From Alcaligenaceae bacterium (GTDB lineage Bacteria > Pseudomonadota > Gammaproteobacteria > Burkholderiales > Burkholderiaceae_B), in NCBI GenBank assembly GCA_013416485.1, contig JACCEO010000001.1:264891-328890 (forward strand): a DNA stretch of 64,000 nucleotides, given 5' to 3'. A model generated the notes under the pieces. That model had not been told where the DNA came from, did not search any database, and saw nothing but the letters and a program-made list of their open reading frames with translations. A program made the position numbers and the translations under genes. Of the stretch, positions 53,827-62,961 are shown one piece after another; position 1 is the first letter of the stretch; each line of letters opens with the position of its first letter.

Positions 53827-54126
53827 ATGATCCACAACTCAAGAGTTACACAGGTATTGGCTGCCAGCCTGGCTTTGGCGTCGGCATATTCCGTCAATGC
53901 TATCGCCCAAGAAGCCACAGCTAGTGGAGAGGTGCGTCGTGTAGACGCACAAGCAGGAAAGATCACCATCAAGCATGGCGCGATCGCTGAATTACAGCTA
54001 CCGGCCATGTCGCTGGTATACAAGGCAGATGTCGCCTTGCTGAATGGTATCCAGCCCGGCGACAAGGTCAAATTCACCGCCAAGCGTGAAAATGACCAAT
54101 ACGTGATTACTAAGATCGCGAAGTAA
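53827..54126 (+). CDS. CusF-like periplasmic protein with altered copper ligands
   Basis: 99 residues with a signal peptide ending near NAIAQ, followed by a small OB-type barrel (GKITIKHGAIAELQLPAMSLVYK ... GDKVKFTAKR). In CusF the copper site is His36, Trp44, Met47 and Met49. Here the first His and the Met of PAM are kept, but the Trp position is Leu and the second Met is Leu. Copper binding may be weak or changed. No efflux pump gene is adjacent. Confidence 0.75.
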   Translation: MIHNSRVTQVLAASLALASAYSVNAIAQEATASGEVRRVDAQAGKITIKHGAIAELQLPAMSLVYKADVALLNGIQPGDKVKFTAKRENDQYVITKIAK

Positions 54127-54132
54127 ATCGCC

Positions 54133-55464
54133 CTACAGTACGTAGCGCGCCAGATCCTGGCTTTTGGCGGTTTGCTCCAGTTGCTTGTTCACATAGTCAG
54201 CGTCTATTACTACGGTTTGGGCACTGCTGGCGGTGGCTTCAAATGACAAGTCTTCCAGCAGCTTTTCCATTACGGTATACAGGCGTCTGGCGCCAATGTT
54301 TTCGTCGCGCTCATTGACTTCGAACGCTAATTCGGCCAGTCGTTTGATGCCTGCGTCAGTGAAGTCCAAAGTGACGTCTTCGGTGGCCAACAAGGCGGCA
54401 TATTGCTTGGTCAAAGACGCATCTGTTTCGGACAATATACGTACAAAGTCTTCGGCAGTCAGTGAGTCCAGTTCTACCCGGATAGGGAAGCGACCTTGAA
54501 GTTCAGGAATCAGGTCAGAAGGCTTAGCCAGGTGAAAGGCGCCAGATGCAATAAACAGTATATGGTCGGTACGTACCACGCCGTACTTGGTGTTAACGGT
54601 GGTGCCTTCGACTAAGGGTAATAAGTCGCGCTGCACACCCTGGCGCGATACATCGCCACCAGAATGTTCCTGGCGGGTAGCAATCTTGTCGATTTCATCC
54701 AGGAAAACAATACCGTTTTGTTCAGCATTGGTAATTGCAACGCTGCGCAGGTCGTCTTCGTTGATGCGCTTAGAGGCCTCTTCTTCGGTAAGCAGTTTAA
54801 AAGCTTCCTTGACAGACATCTTGCGTGATTTTTTGCGTTCAGTGCCTATGCCTGCGAACATGCCTTTAAGCTGTTCGGTCATTTCTTCCATGCCTGGAGG
54901 TGCCATGATTTCCATATGCGGTGCGGCCTGGGCGACTTCGATGTCCAGCTGCATATCGTCTATGGTGCCTTCACGCAGACGTTTGCGAAAGGTTTGGCGG
55001 GCACTGTTTTCCTCACGTACAGGTTCGCCCTGAGCGTTACGGGGTGGTGCCACCAGTACGTCCAGAATACGGTCTTCGGCGGCATCCTGGGCTTGGGCGC
55101 GTACACGGCGCATTTCAACGTCGCGGGTCTGCTTGATCGAGATTTCAATCAGGTCGCGGATGATGGTGTCAACATCTCGGCCTACATAGCCGACTTCGGT
55201 GAATTTTGTGGCTTCGATTTTTATGAAGGGCGCATTTGCTAGCTTAGCCAGTCGTCGGGCAATTTCAGTTTTGCCGACACCGGTAGGGCCTATCATTAAA
55301 ATATTTTTGGGTACGATTTCGTGCCGTAGCGGTTCAGGAACCTGCATGCGACGCCAGCGGCTGCGTAAGGCAACAGCGACGGAACGCTTGGCTTTGTCTT
55401 GGCCGACAATATTTTTGTCGAGTTCGGAGACGATTTCTCCGGGAGTCATGATGGTAGCTGACAT
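54133..55464 (-). CDS. hslU: ATP-dependent protease ATPase subunit HslU
   Basis: 443 residues. Walker [15 protein letters not shown], Walker [11 protein letters not shown] and the C-terminal sensor segment are present. The I-domain lies between about residues 110 and 240, and the C-terminal tail LARYVL docks into HslV. It is translated 30 bp after hslV in the same operon. Confidence 0.97.
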   Translation of the reverse strand: MSATIMTPGEIVSELDKNIVGQDKAKRSVAVALRSRWRRMQVPEPLRHEIVPKNILMIGPTGVGKTEIARRLAKLANAPFIKIEATKFTEVGYVGRDVDTIIRDLIEISIKQTRDVEMRRVRAQAQDAAEDRILDVLVAPPRNAQGEPVREENSARQTFRKRLREGTIDDMQLDIEVAQAAPHMEIMAPPGMEEMTEQLKGMFAGIGTERKKSRKMSVKEAFKLLTEEEASKRINEDDLRSVAITNAEQNGIVFLDEIDKIATRQEHSGGDVSRQGVQRDLLPLVEGTTVNTKYGVVRTDHILFIASGAFHLAKPSDLIPELQGRFPIRVELDSLTAEDFVRILSETDASLTKQYAALLATEDVTLDFTDAGIKRLAELAFEVNERDENIGARRLYTVMEKLLEDLSFEATASSAQTVVIDADYVNKQLEQTAKSQDLARYVL

Positions 55465-55494
55465 GGTGGCGTACTCGGTAGCGCAGGCAGAAGC

Positions 55495-56028
55495 CTAAAG
55501 TGTTTCGACAATGTGGTTTTGATTGGTATAGATACAGAGGTCGCCTGCGATTTCCAGTGACTTCTTGACGATGTCGGCTGGGGCCATCTCTGTGTTTTTG
55601 ATCAAAGCCAGAGCTGCGGACTGCGCATACGCGCCACCGGAGCCTATAGCGGCAATACCGTTTTCAGGTTCTAGTACATCACCGTTGCCGGTAAGCACCA
55701 GAGTGTGTTCGCTGTCAGCCACAATGAGCATGGCTTCCAGGCGACGCAAGACGCGGTCGGTACGCCAGTCGCGGGTGAGTTCAACCGCAGCTCGCATCAA
55801 GTTGCCCTGGTGTTTTTCCAACTTGGCTTCAAAGCGTTCTTGCAAGGTGAATGCATCGGCAGTGGCGCCGGCGAAACCTGCCAGGATTTTGTCGTGATAT
55901 AAACGACGCAGTTTGCGTGCTGTGCCCTTGATGACGATGTTGCCCAGGGTGACCTGGCCATCGCCGCCCATAGCGACTTGATTGCCGCGGCGGACACAAA
56001 TAATGGTGGTAGCGTGAAATTGTTCCAT
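55495..56028 (-). CDS. hslV: ATP-dependent protease peptidase subunit HslV
   Basis: 177 residues. The N-terminal MEQFHA would be removed so that Thr of TTIICVRRG becomes the nucleophile; GDGQVTLG and the metal/active-site loop follow. The protein forms the two stacked hexamers of the HslUV protease. Confidence 0.96.
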   Translation of the reverse strand: MEQFHATTIICVRRGNQVAMGGDGQVTLGNIVIKGTARKLRRLYHDKILAGFAGATADAFTLQERFEAKLEKHQGNLMRAAVELTRDWRTDRVLRRLEAMLIVADSEHTLVLTGNGDVLEPENGIAAIGSGGAYAQSAALALIKNTEMAPADIVKKSLEIAGDLCIYTNQNHIVETL

Positions 56029-56065
56029 GGATCTTCCTTTGAAATAACTACGTGGGGATGATCCC

Positions 56066-56106
56066 TAAAAGATCAAGGGGCGACCTGAAAAGGCCACCCC
56101 TTGATA
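56066..56106 (-). terminator. intrinsic terminator after dksA
   Basis: Arms of about 15 bases (56072-56086 and 56091-56105) with two mismatches, followed on the minus strand by CTTTT. It separates dksA from hslVU. Confidence 0.8.
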
Positions 56107-56133
56107 TTGTAGACAAACGACCAGATAACGGGA

Positions 56134-56577
56134 TTAGTCGCCGTACAATTTTTGACGCATTTCACGGCGCTCTTGGGCTTCTAGCGACAGGTTGGCTGTA
56201 GGTCTGGCCAGCAAACGGGCTAAGCCTATGGGCTCGCCGGTTTCCTCGCACCAGCCATATTCACCAGAATCGATCAAGGCCAGTGATTGCTGGACTTTTT
56301 TAAGCAGTTTACGTTCGCGGTCACGAGTACGTAGTTCTAGTGCGTGCTCTTCTTCAATGGTGGCGCGGTCGGCAGGGTCAGGAACGAATTGAGTTTCGCG
56401 CAGATTTTCCGTTGTCGTTCCGGCATTGGCCAGAATCTCGGCTTCTAACTGCCTGAGGCGATTCCGAAAGAAACCAAGTTGCGCTTCGTTCATGTAATCG
56501 TCTTCCGACATGGCTAATAATTTTTCTTCTGTCAGGACCAGATTCTGGTCTGTAGCGGCGGCTGGTTTATTTGCCAT
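56134..56577 (-). CDS. dksA: DksA, form with a degenerate zinc finger
   Basis: 147 residues. The coiled-coil tip keeps DPADRA (Asp and Ala needed for action at the RNA polymerase channel). Of the four zinc-finger cysteines of E. coli DksA only the first is present (GWCEETGEPIG). The second is Thr, the third Ser and the fourth Ala (NLSLEAQE). It should thus work without zinc. Next to it are a COG0523 GTPase and zur-znuCBA. Confidence 0.93.
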   Translation of the reverse strand: MANKPAAATDQNLVLTEEKLLAMSEDDYMNEAQLGFFRNRLRQLEAEILANAGTTTENLRETQFVPDPADRATIEEEHALELRTRDRERKLLKKVQQSLALIDSGEYGWCEETGEPIGLARLLARPTANLSLEAQERREMRQKLYGD

Positions 56578-56646
56578 GATGTGTCCTCTTTTTTGTAATA
56601 CTGGTGCGTTAGCCCTAGGCCTACAGGTTTATGGGCTGACTTGTGA

Positions 56647-57738
56647 TCAGACCAGACATTGTTCCAAGCCCCTGGTAAATATTTCTTGGGGCAGTTTACG
56701 GCCAATGAACACCATACGGGTATTAGGTTTTTCACTGGATAGCCAGGGCTTTCCGGGCTCTGCGCCCATCAGCATATGGACGCCCTGGAAAAGCATGCGG
56801 CGGTTTGCGCCCTTAATATACAGGATGCCTTTGTAGCGCAGCAGATCGGGTCCGTAAACTTGAATGATACCGTTAAGAAACTCTTCAAGGCGATCTGGGT
56901 TAAATGCTTTTTTAGAGCGAAAAACGAAAGCGGAGATTTCGTCATTGTGTGCAGGGTGGTGGTGATGCGCATGCCCGCAATGGGCGTTACATTCACCCTC
57001 GTGTTCGTGATCGTCGTGGCTATGATCGTGATCATGGTCATGGCCAGCATCGGGGTGGTCATCGGTCAGGAAGTCGGGATCGATATCCAGAATGGTGTTT
57101 AAATTAAAACCACTGACATCCATTAATGCAGTCAGGTCAGTTTCACCGAAATTGACTGGAGTAATGGGCGCGCGCGGGTTGATACGTACTAAACGGGCAC
57201 GCAAAGCTTGGTAATCGATGTCATTGACTAGGTCTTTTTTGGAGACCAGCAGTCTATCGGCGAAACCAACCTGTTTTTGAGCCTCTTCCTGGGTGTCCAG
57301 GGTAGCCATGCCGTGCTTAGCATCTACTACTGTGACCACGGCATCCAGGCGATAGTATTCGGCGATGTCGTCGTCCATGAAGAACGTTTGGCATACAGGG
57401 CCAGGGTTGGCCATACCAGTGGTTTCTATGATGACTCGTTCAAAGTTGATGTCACCTGCTTCACGTTTGGCACGCAAGTCGCTAAGCGTACGCATCAGGT
57501 CGCCACGAACCGTACAGCAAATACAGCCGTTGTTCAGTTCGATGATTTCTTCGTCGCTGTCTTGAACCAAGAGTTCGTTGTCTATGCTTTCTGGACCGAA
57601 CTCGTTTTCAATAACAGCAATGCGGCGACCGTGGTATTCCGACAGTATGCGCTTGAGTAGTGTGGTTTTGCCTGCGCCTAGAAAGCCTGTCAGTATTGTG
57701 ACAGGCACCATGTCGTTAGGTTTGATAGCGGCTTTCAT
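56647..57738 (-). CDS. COG0523 (CobW/ZigA-like) metal-chaperone GTPase
   Basis: 363 residues. The P-loop is GFLGAGKTTLLKR, the metal motif NNGCICC, and SKKDLV the base-specificity loop. A very His/Asp-rich stretch at about residues 225-275 (HDHDHDHSHDDHEH and HAHHHHPAHND) can bind zinc. The C-terminal domain is typical of the family. Near zur and znu, a zinc chaperone role is the best guess. No Zur box was seen before it. The 57739-57972 gap holds nothing I can name. Confidence 0.88.
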   Translation of the reverse strand: MKAAIKPNDMVPVTILTGFLGAGKTTLLKRILSEYHGRRIAVIENEFGPESIDNELLVQDSDEEIIELNNGCICCTVRGDLMRTLSDLRAKREAGDINFERVIIETTGMANPGPVCQTFFMDDDIAEYYRLDAVVTVVDAKHGMATLDTQEEAQKQVGFADRLLVSKKDLVNDIDYQALRARLVRINPRAPITPVNFGETDLTALMDVSGFNLNTILDIDPDFLTDDHPDAGHDHDHDHSHDDHEHEGECNAHCGHAHHHHPAHNDEISAFVFRSKKAFNPDRLEEFLNGIIQVYGPDLLRYKGILYIKGANRRMLFQGVHMLMGAEPGKPWLSSEKPNTRMVFIGRKLPQEIFTRGLEQCLV

Positions 57739-57972
57739 TACAGACCTCGCTTAAAGCGGGTGAAAAACACCTGCTGCGGTAGTGGCGGCAACCAAGCTTT
57801 TAGGCCAGGGGACGCCACGCTAAAATTCAAGGTGCGATTACAGCACAGCGGGGATATTACAGCAAACCCCAGAACAATCAATTGGCAAGTGACTTTACCA
57901 GCATGTTACAGGCAGATCAGCGAATATATTTGGTTTGACCTGGCTAAGCTGTGGGATATACACAGAACCAGT

Positions 57973-58437
57973 CTATGCTTCGTGGCAAGATTCGCATAAA
58001 CCCCGTAGCTCGGTTTCATGACTGGACAGTACAAAGCCCGTATTGGCGACCTTTTCTGCTAACTGATGTTTTAGCTCTGGGTCACTAAGCTCGGCAACCG
58101 AGCCGCAGCGAGTGCAAACCACCAGTAAGTCATGGGGTTCACCAGCGGCATCCATACAGGCTGACCAGGCATTAATCGCGTCCAACCTATGTACCAGACC
58201 CTGTTCTACCAAGAAGTCCAATGCTCTATATACCGTGGGAGGGGCGGCACCGGGTTGAGCATCGCGTATCAGATCCAGTAATTCGTAAGCTTTCAGGCTG
58301 CGATGCTGGGTAAGCAGAATCTCTAGAACCTGACGTCGTATAGGCGTCAGGCGGGTGCCGCGCTCTTGGCACAAGGCCTGAGCGGTGTCCAGCTGATTGG
58401 CCACAGTAGCAATAGTATGTGTATGGAAGCGGGTCAT
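57973..58437 (-). CDS. zur: zinc uptake regulator Zur (Fur family)
   Basis: 154 residues. A Fur-type winged helix (LTPIRRQVLEILLTQHRSLKAYELL, TVYRALDFLVEQGLVHRL) and the structural zinc cysteines CTRCG and CESC at the C-terminus are seen. It is divergent from the znu operon, with the Zur box in between, and thus probably represses both. Confidence 0.92.
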   Translation of the reverse strand: MTRFHTHTIATVANQLDTAQALCQERGTRLTPIRRQVLEILLTQHRSLKAYELLDLIRDAQPGAAPPTVYRALDFLVEQGLVHRLDAINAWSACMDAAGEPHDLLVVCTRCGSVAELSDPELKHQLAEKVANTGFVLSSHETELRGLCESCHEA

Positions 58438-58468
58438 GCCAGTATCCCTGTGGTAAAGACTCTACGGA

Positions 58469-58483
58469 TGTTATAACATAACA
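58469..58483. promoter_or_regulatory. Zur box between zur and znu
   Basis: TGTTATAACATAACA is one base from the symmetrical consensus TGTTATA-N-TATAACA of gammaproteobacterial Zur boxes. It lies 32 bp before the zur start and 30 bp before the first small gene of the operon. Confidence 0.85.
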
Positions 58484-58512
58484 CTTCTTGTCGAATTCTT
58501 CCATATACCTTT

Positions 58513-58677
58513 ATGCCTCGTTTACCTGTGCCGTTTCGTCGCAGTACACGCCCCTATCGCGGTTCCAGCTTGCTGGATTCGGCCCTGTCTCGCATGGTGC
58601 GTGTGTTGTTGGCAGTGTTATTGCTTTGGGCACTGACCGGTTGGGCTATGGGTTGGTGGTGGAGTTCTGCACTATGA
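58513..58677 (+). CDS. small membrane protein at the head of the znu operon, 54 residues
   Basis: ATG at 58513, stop overlapping the znuC start by 4 bases (ATGA). The N-terminus is Arg- and Pro-rich (MPRLPVPFRRSTRPYRG). One hydrophobic helix follows (VLLAVLLLWALTGWAMGWWW). Its placement directly after the Zur box and its coupling to znuC argue that it is real. The function is unknown. Confidence 0.65.
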   Translation: MPRLPVPFRRSTRPYRGSSLLDSALSRMVRVLLAVLLLWALTGWAMGWWWSSAL

Positions 58678-59390
58678 CCGCCATTGTTTTAGATCAGGTT
58701 TCATTAGGTTGGCGGGATCGTGTGGCACTGCGCGATATCAGTGGTCTGTTCAGTACAGGGTCTTTGACGGCTGTGGTCGGGCCTAATGGTGCGGGTAAGT
58801 CCACTCTCATCAAAGGCATTATGGGGCAGGTCAGTCCTGTGCACGGTCATATACGCATTAGTGGTGAAGGCGATACCCGTGACCATATTGCTTGTCTGCC
58901 GCAAGCAGGCGAATTGGACTGTAGCTTTCCCATTAGCGTATATGACTTGGTGGCTATGGGAGCTTGGCGTCGTGTGGGACCGTGGCGTGGTTTTTCCGGT
59001 AAGGACCATGACCGGGTACAAGCCGCTTTGGATGCCGTTGGCTTAGGGGATTTTGGCGCGCGCATTATTGGGACCTTATCCGGTGGGCAATTGCAACGTG
59101 CTTTATTTGCACGACTCATGATGCACGATGCCAAGATTCTGTTGTTGGATGAACCCTTTGCAGCGGTTGATCGCCACACCACTGATGACTTATTAGCCTT
59201 GATGCAAGGCTGGCATCAGCAGGGCCGCACCTTGATTGCGGTGTTACATGACCTGGATATGGTCAGGGCGCATTTTCCCCAAACGTTGCTATTGGCTCGT
59301 CAGGTTGTTGCCTGGGGGCCCACAGAACAGGTATTGACGCCTGAAAACCTGCATTTGGCTCGCCACTTATGCGCAGGGGATTTTCAATGA
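58674..59390 (+). CDS. znuC: zinc ABC transporter, ATPase
   Basis: 238 residues. Walker A GPNGAGKSTLIKG, signature LSGGQLQR, Walker B ILLLDEPFAAVD, and His switch VLHDLD. It powers high-affinity zinc uptake. I chose the ATG at 58674; a longer frame upstream would run through the small membrane protein gene. Confidence 0.93.
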   Translation: MTAIVLDQVSLGWRDRVALRDISGLFSTGSLTAVVGPNGAGKSTLIKGIMGQVSPVHGHIRISGEGDTRDHIACLPQAGELDCSFPISVYDLVAMGAWRRVGPWRGFSGKDHDRVQAALDAVGLGDFGARIIGTLSGGQLQRALFARLMMHDAKILLLDEPFAAVDRHTTDDLLALMQGWHQQGRTLIAVLHDLDMVRAHFPQTLLLARQVVAWGPTEQVLTPENLHLARHLCAGDFQ

Positions 59391-60289
59391 GCTGGTTGTT
59401 GGATGTTTTGTTGGGGCCTTATCTGGATTATGGGTTTATGCGTCGTGCCCTAGCGGGTTCTTTCGCACTGGCTTTTGCGGCAGGTCCTTTGGGTGTGTTC
59501 TTGGTGTTGCGCCGCATGAGCCTGATGGGCGATGCTATGGCACATGCCATCTTGCCAGGCGTGGCCGTAGGGTTTTTAACCGCAGGGCTGTCCCTGACGG
59601 CTATGGCATTGGGGGGCATGATCACTGGTTTGGTGGTTGCCATGTTGGCGGGGTTGGTGGCACGTCTGACCCCCCAGCGCGAGGACGCCAGCTTTGCAGC
59701 CTTTTATCTGGTGTCCCTGGGGCTGGGCGTATTGCTGGTGTCGTTACGGGGCTCAAATATGGACTTGATCCATGTGTTGTTTGGTACCGTTTTGGGCCTT
59801 GATGATGCCTCGTTGTTGTTGGTTACCATCACATCTAGCATTACGTTACTGACCTTGGCTTTGATTCTACGTCCCTTAGTCATTGAAACTCTGGACCCCT
59901 TGTTTTTGCAAGGTGAAGCTGGCATAGGCACGGTAGTGCATATGACTTTCCTTGTGTTGCTGGTTATGACTTTGGTGGCGGGTTTTCAGGTGCTGGGAAC
60001 CTTGATGGTGGTGGGTATCATGATGCTGCCTGCGACAGCAGCACGTTTTTGGGTGCGGTCTGTGGGTCGACAAATGGTGTTGTCGGCGGCGATAGGCGCA
60101 CTGGCCTGTTATGCCGGTTTATTATTTTCTTATTACGTGAATGTACCCGCCTCACCAGCCATCATTCTGGCCGCTGGTCTGGTGTACTTCTTTTCGGTGT
60201 TTTTTGGCCCTATGGGTGGTTTGCTACAGGCTGCTAGACAGGCAAGTGCCAGGCGGCGGCGTTTGTCGCGGTTTACGGAGTCATCATAA
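59387..60289 (+). CDS. znuB: zinc ABC transporter, permease
   Basis: 300 residues from the ATG overlapping the znuC stop. About eight membrane segments of the ABC-3 family are visible, with LRRMSLMGDAMAHAILPGVAVGFL and GTLMVVGIMMLPATAARFW. It ends one base into the znuA start codon (TAATG). Confidence 0.93.
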   Translation: MSWLLDVLLGPYLDYGFMRRALAGSFALAFAAGPLGVFLVLRRMSLMGDAMAHAILPGVAVGFLTAGLSLTAMALGGMITGLVVAMLAGLVARLTPQREDASFAAFYLVSLGLGVLLVSLRGSNMDLIHVLFGTVLGLDDASLLLVTITSSITLLTLALILRPLVIETLDPLFLQGEAGIGTVVHMTFLVLLVMTLVAGFQVLGTLMVVGIMMLPATAARFWVRSVGRQMVLSAAIGALACYAGLLFSYYVNVPASPAIILAAGLVYFFSVFFGPMGGLLQAARQASARRRRLSRFTESS

Positions 60290-61254
60290 TGGCACGGTAT
60301 TTTTGGGCTGTAGGCCATATACGCAGGGTATATGGTCGTTTAACTGCGGCGTTGTTGTCTGTGGTGTTATTGTTATTGGCTCCAGGGGTGGGCGCTAATG
60401 AACAAGCTCCTCCCTTAAACGTGGTGGCTAGCTTTTCTATATTGGCCGATATGGTCAAACACGTTGGCGGTCAGCATATTGCCTTGTCCACGATAGTCGG
60501 ACCTGATAGCGATGCCCATACGTTTGAGCCCTCGCCGCGTCAGGTCAAAGCGCTGGCTAGTGCACAGGTGCTAGTGGTCAACGGGTTGAATTTTGAAACG
60601 TGGTTGGCGGGCATGTTGCAGTCCGCTCAGTTTAAAGGTGAGCAGGTTGTGGCAAGTGCTGGCATTGTGGCCAGGAAATTAAATCAGCCGGAATTGGACC
60701 ACGGACATGATCATGACCACGATCACGGCGATATCGACCCCCATGCTTGGCAGTCGTTGGGAAATGGGGTGATATATGTGCAGAATATTGCTGCCGGTTT
60801 GGCACAAGCGGATCCTGCTCATGCGGCTGATTACTACGCCAACGCTAGCCACTATATTGCCCGTATCCAGGCGCTGGATCAGGACATCAAGACGGCGATC
60901 GCCTTGATACCGCCGCAGCGTCGAAAAGTCATTACATCGCACGATGCCTTTGCCTATTTTGCTCAGGCCTACGGTATACAGTTTATCTCTGCTGCAGGAG
61001 CTGCCAGTCAAGCCGAACCTTCGGCAAAAGATGTAGCAGCCATTATTGATCGCGTTCGCCAGGAGCATATCGCTGCGGTGTTTATTGAAAACGTCAGTAG
61101 TGCCAAATTGGTTAGCCAAATTGCTCGTGAAACCGGGGCAAAGGTAGGTGGCACCCTGTATTCCGATGCCTTGGCTCAGCCGGGGCAGCCCGCTGCTACT
61201 TACTTGGGCATGATGCGTTGGAATGCTGATCAGTTAATCGCGGCGTTGAACTAA
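60289..61254 (+). CDS. znuA: zinc ABC transporter, substrate-binding protein
   Basis: 321 residues. A signal sequence (residues 16-36) precedes the cluster A-I fold with metal histidines in DSDAHTFEPSP, DPHAWQS and SHDAFAYFAQAYG. A short His/Asp loop (DHGHDHDHDHGD) is typical of zinc and not manganese binders. Confidence 0.93.
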   Translation: MARYFWAVGHIRRVYGRLTAALLSVVLLLLAPGVGANEQAPPLNVVASFSILADMVKHVGGQHIALSTIVGPDSDAHTFEPSPRQVKALASAQVLVVNGLNFETWLAGMLQSAQFKGEQVVASAGIVARKLNQPELDHGHDHDHDHGDIDPHAWQSLGNGVIYVQNIAAGLAQADPAHAADYYANASHYIARIQALDQDIKTAIALIPPQRRKVITSHDAFAYFAQAYGIQFISAAGAASQAEPSAKDVAAIIDRVRQEHIAAVFIENVSSAKLVSQIARETGAKVGGTLYSDALAQPGQPAATYLGMMRWNADQLIAALN

Positions 61255-61277
61255 GCTGTCGTTGATACACGCTAGGG

Positions 61278-62228
61278 TTATTTGCGTTTGGCTCTGGGGT
61301 GAGCCTGATCATAAGCCTGGGCTAAATGCTGAAAATCCAGACGGGTGTAAATTTGCGTGGTGGAAATGTTGGTGTGCCCCAGGAGTTCCTGTACAGCGCG
61401 CAGGTCTTGGGCTGATTGCAGCATATGGCTGGCAAAGCTGTGGCGCAAACTATGCGGATGTACGTGTACTGGCAGGCCTGCCAGCGCGGCGAGTTTATTG
61501 AGCTGTAATTGCACCATGCGCGGGCTAATACGTTGACCGCGTACCCCTAGAAATAAGGCCGCTTGGTGGTTGGGGCCTGTCGTGCGCTCGGTCATCAGTT
61601 GCGAACGTAGTTCTAGCCAATGTTGCAGGGCAGCAATGGCTTTTCCACCTAAGGGCAGGCTACGGGTTTTATTGCCTTTACCACGGACTACCGCTTCATC
61701 TTCAGCAAGGTGTAGCCAGCTTATGGATTCGTAGTCGGGGGTGCGGGTATAGCGCCAGTCCAGGCTGACCAATTCTGCCAAACGCATACCACTGGAATAT
61801 AGGACTTCGAACATGGCTTGGTCACGACATGCTTCCGCTGTGTGGGCTGCTGGTAAACCAGGCCTATCCAGTAATACCTGCGTTTGCTCTACTGATAAGG
61901 CCTTGGGTAGGCCACGAGGTGCTTTTGGGGCGCGCACGCCTGCGACAGGGTTGCTGTCCAGTCCCGCTGTGGGGGCGCGCCACTGGTAGTAACCACGCCA
62001 CGCTGCCAGGGCGCGAGCCAGACTGCGTGGGGCTAGCCCCCGACTATGTAAACGTCCTAGCGCAAGTCGAATATGATTTTCGGTCAGGCTGTCTAACAGG
62101 ACATCAGGGTGAGCATCCAGCAAACGCTGAATGTCACGACGATAAGCTGACAAGGTGTGGTCGGAGTAGCGCCGCTGGGTATGTAGGAAAACCAGCCATT
62201 GCTGAACCGTTTCCGGCAAGGCACTCAC
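61278..62228 (-). CDS. xerC: chromosome dimer-resolving tyrosine recombinase XerC
   Basis: 316 residues. An N-terminal SAM-like domain is followed by the catalytic set: Arg in GMRLAELVSL, HPHSLRHSFASH, GHTNISTTQIYTR. It acts with XerD at dif. It is translated after DUF484 with 8 bp between. Confidence 0.94.
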   Translation of the reverse strand: MSALPETVQQWLVFLHTQRRYSDHTLSAYRRDIQRLLDAHPDVLLDSLTENHIRLALGRLHSRGLAPRSLARALAAWRGYYQWRAPTAGLDSNPVAGVRAPKAPRGLPKALSVEQTQVLLDRPGLPAAHTAEACRDQAMFEVLYSSGMRLAELVSLDWRYTRTPDYESISWLHLAEDEAVVRGKGNKTRSLPLGGKAIAALQHWLELRSQLMTERTTGPNHQAALFLGVRGQRISPRMVQLQLNKLAALAGLPVHVHPHSLRHSFASHMLQSAQDLRAVQELLGHTNISTTQIYTRLDFQHLAQAYDQAHPRAKRK

Positions 62229-62236
62229 GTTGGGCC

Positions 62237-62920
62237 TTAGGCGCTTTCTGGCAGTTGTGGAGTCACCAGGCGTAGCAGGCTGGCGCTGCTTAGGTCGCGT
62301 ATGGTTTCCAGGAATTCGGTGCCCATATCGCTAGTAAAGCGAGTGGCATCGTCGGAGCCCAGCACCAGCATTCCAAAGGGCGAGCTTTCAGGGCAGGGGC
62401 GTAAAGCCATTGCCGCCAGTGATGCGGGGGGGGTATCCAGCCAGTTAGCCACGTCGTGATTGTCCATAGGACCACAATACGGGCGTGCCAGGGTAGAGGC
62501 CCAGGTTTGTATGTCGCTAGTCACGTCGGCGGTGTAGGTGGAGTTGGTCAAGGCGGGAAGATTCCACAGACGCAAGGCCACCGAGGGCAAACCAAATAAT
62601 TGACTAAGCCCCTGAACGATATGTCCTGGTAGCTGGGTGGCGTTGTCTTCGGCCAGCATCTGGCTGCACCAGTCGATCAGGGTTTTACTGATTTTCTGAT
62701 TACCCACAGCGTTTTGGATCAGCCCAGACAATTGCCCTTCCATTTCTTTGCTGCGTGCGCGCAAGGTGAGTATTTGACGCTCGCCCAGGGAAATAACTCG
62801 GGTTTCGTGAGGGTGGGGTACACGCATAGATGAAAACAGCTCTGCGTGGTCGGTAAAGAATTCGGGGTTTTCTTTTAGAAAAAGCGCGACATCGTCGGCG
62901 GACAATGGAGAAGATGACAT
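62237..62920 (-). CDS. DUF484 family protein
   Basis: 227 residues with a short N-terminal helix pair (ADDVALFLKENPEFFTDHAELF), a coiled coil and a GAF-like C-terminal domain (FGMLVLGSDDATRFTSDMGTEFL). DUF484 genes lie before xerC in many proteobacteria; their role is unknown. Confidence 0.88.
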   Translation of the reverse strand: MSSSPLSADDVALFLKENPEFFTDHAELFSSMRVPHPHETRVISLGERQILTLRARSKEMEGQLSGLIQNAVGNQKISKTLIDWCSQMLAEDNATQLPGHIVQGLSQLFGLPSVALRLWNLPALTNSTYTADVTSDIQTWASTLARPYCGPMDNHDVANWLDTPPASLAAMALRPCPESSPFGMLVLGSDDATRFTSDMGTEFLETIRDLSSASLLRLVTPQLPESA

Positions 62921-62961
62921 AAGCGTAGGGAGTTCCTTGTGTTGTGCTTATTGTACTTAGC

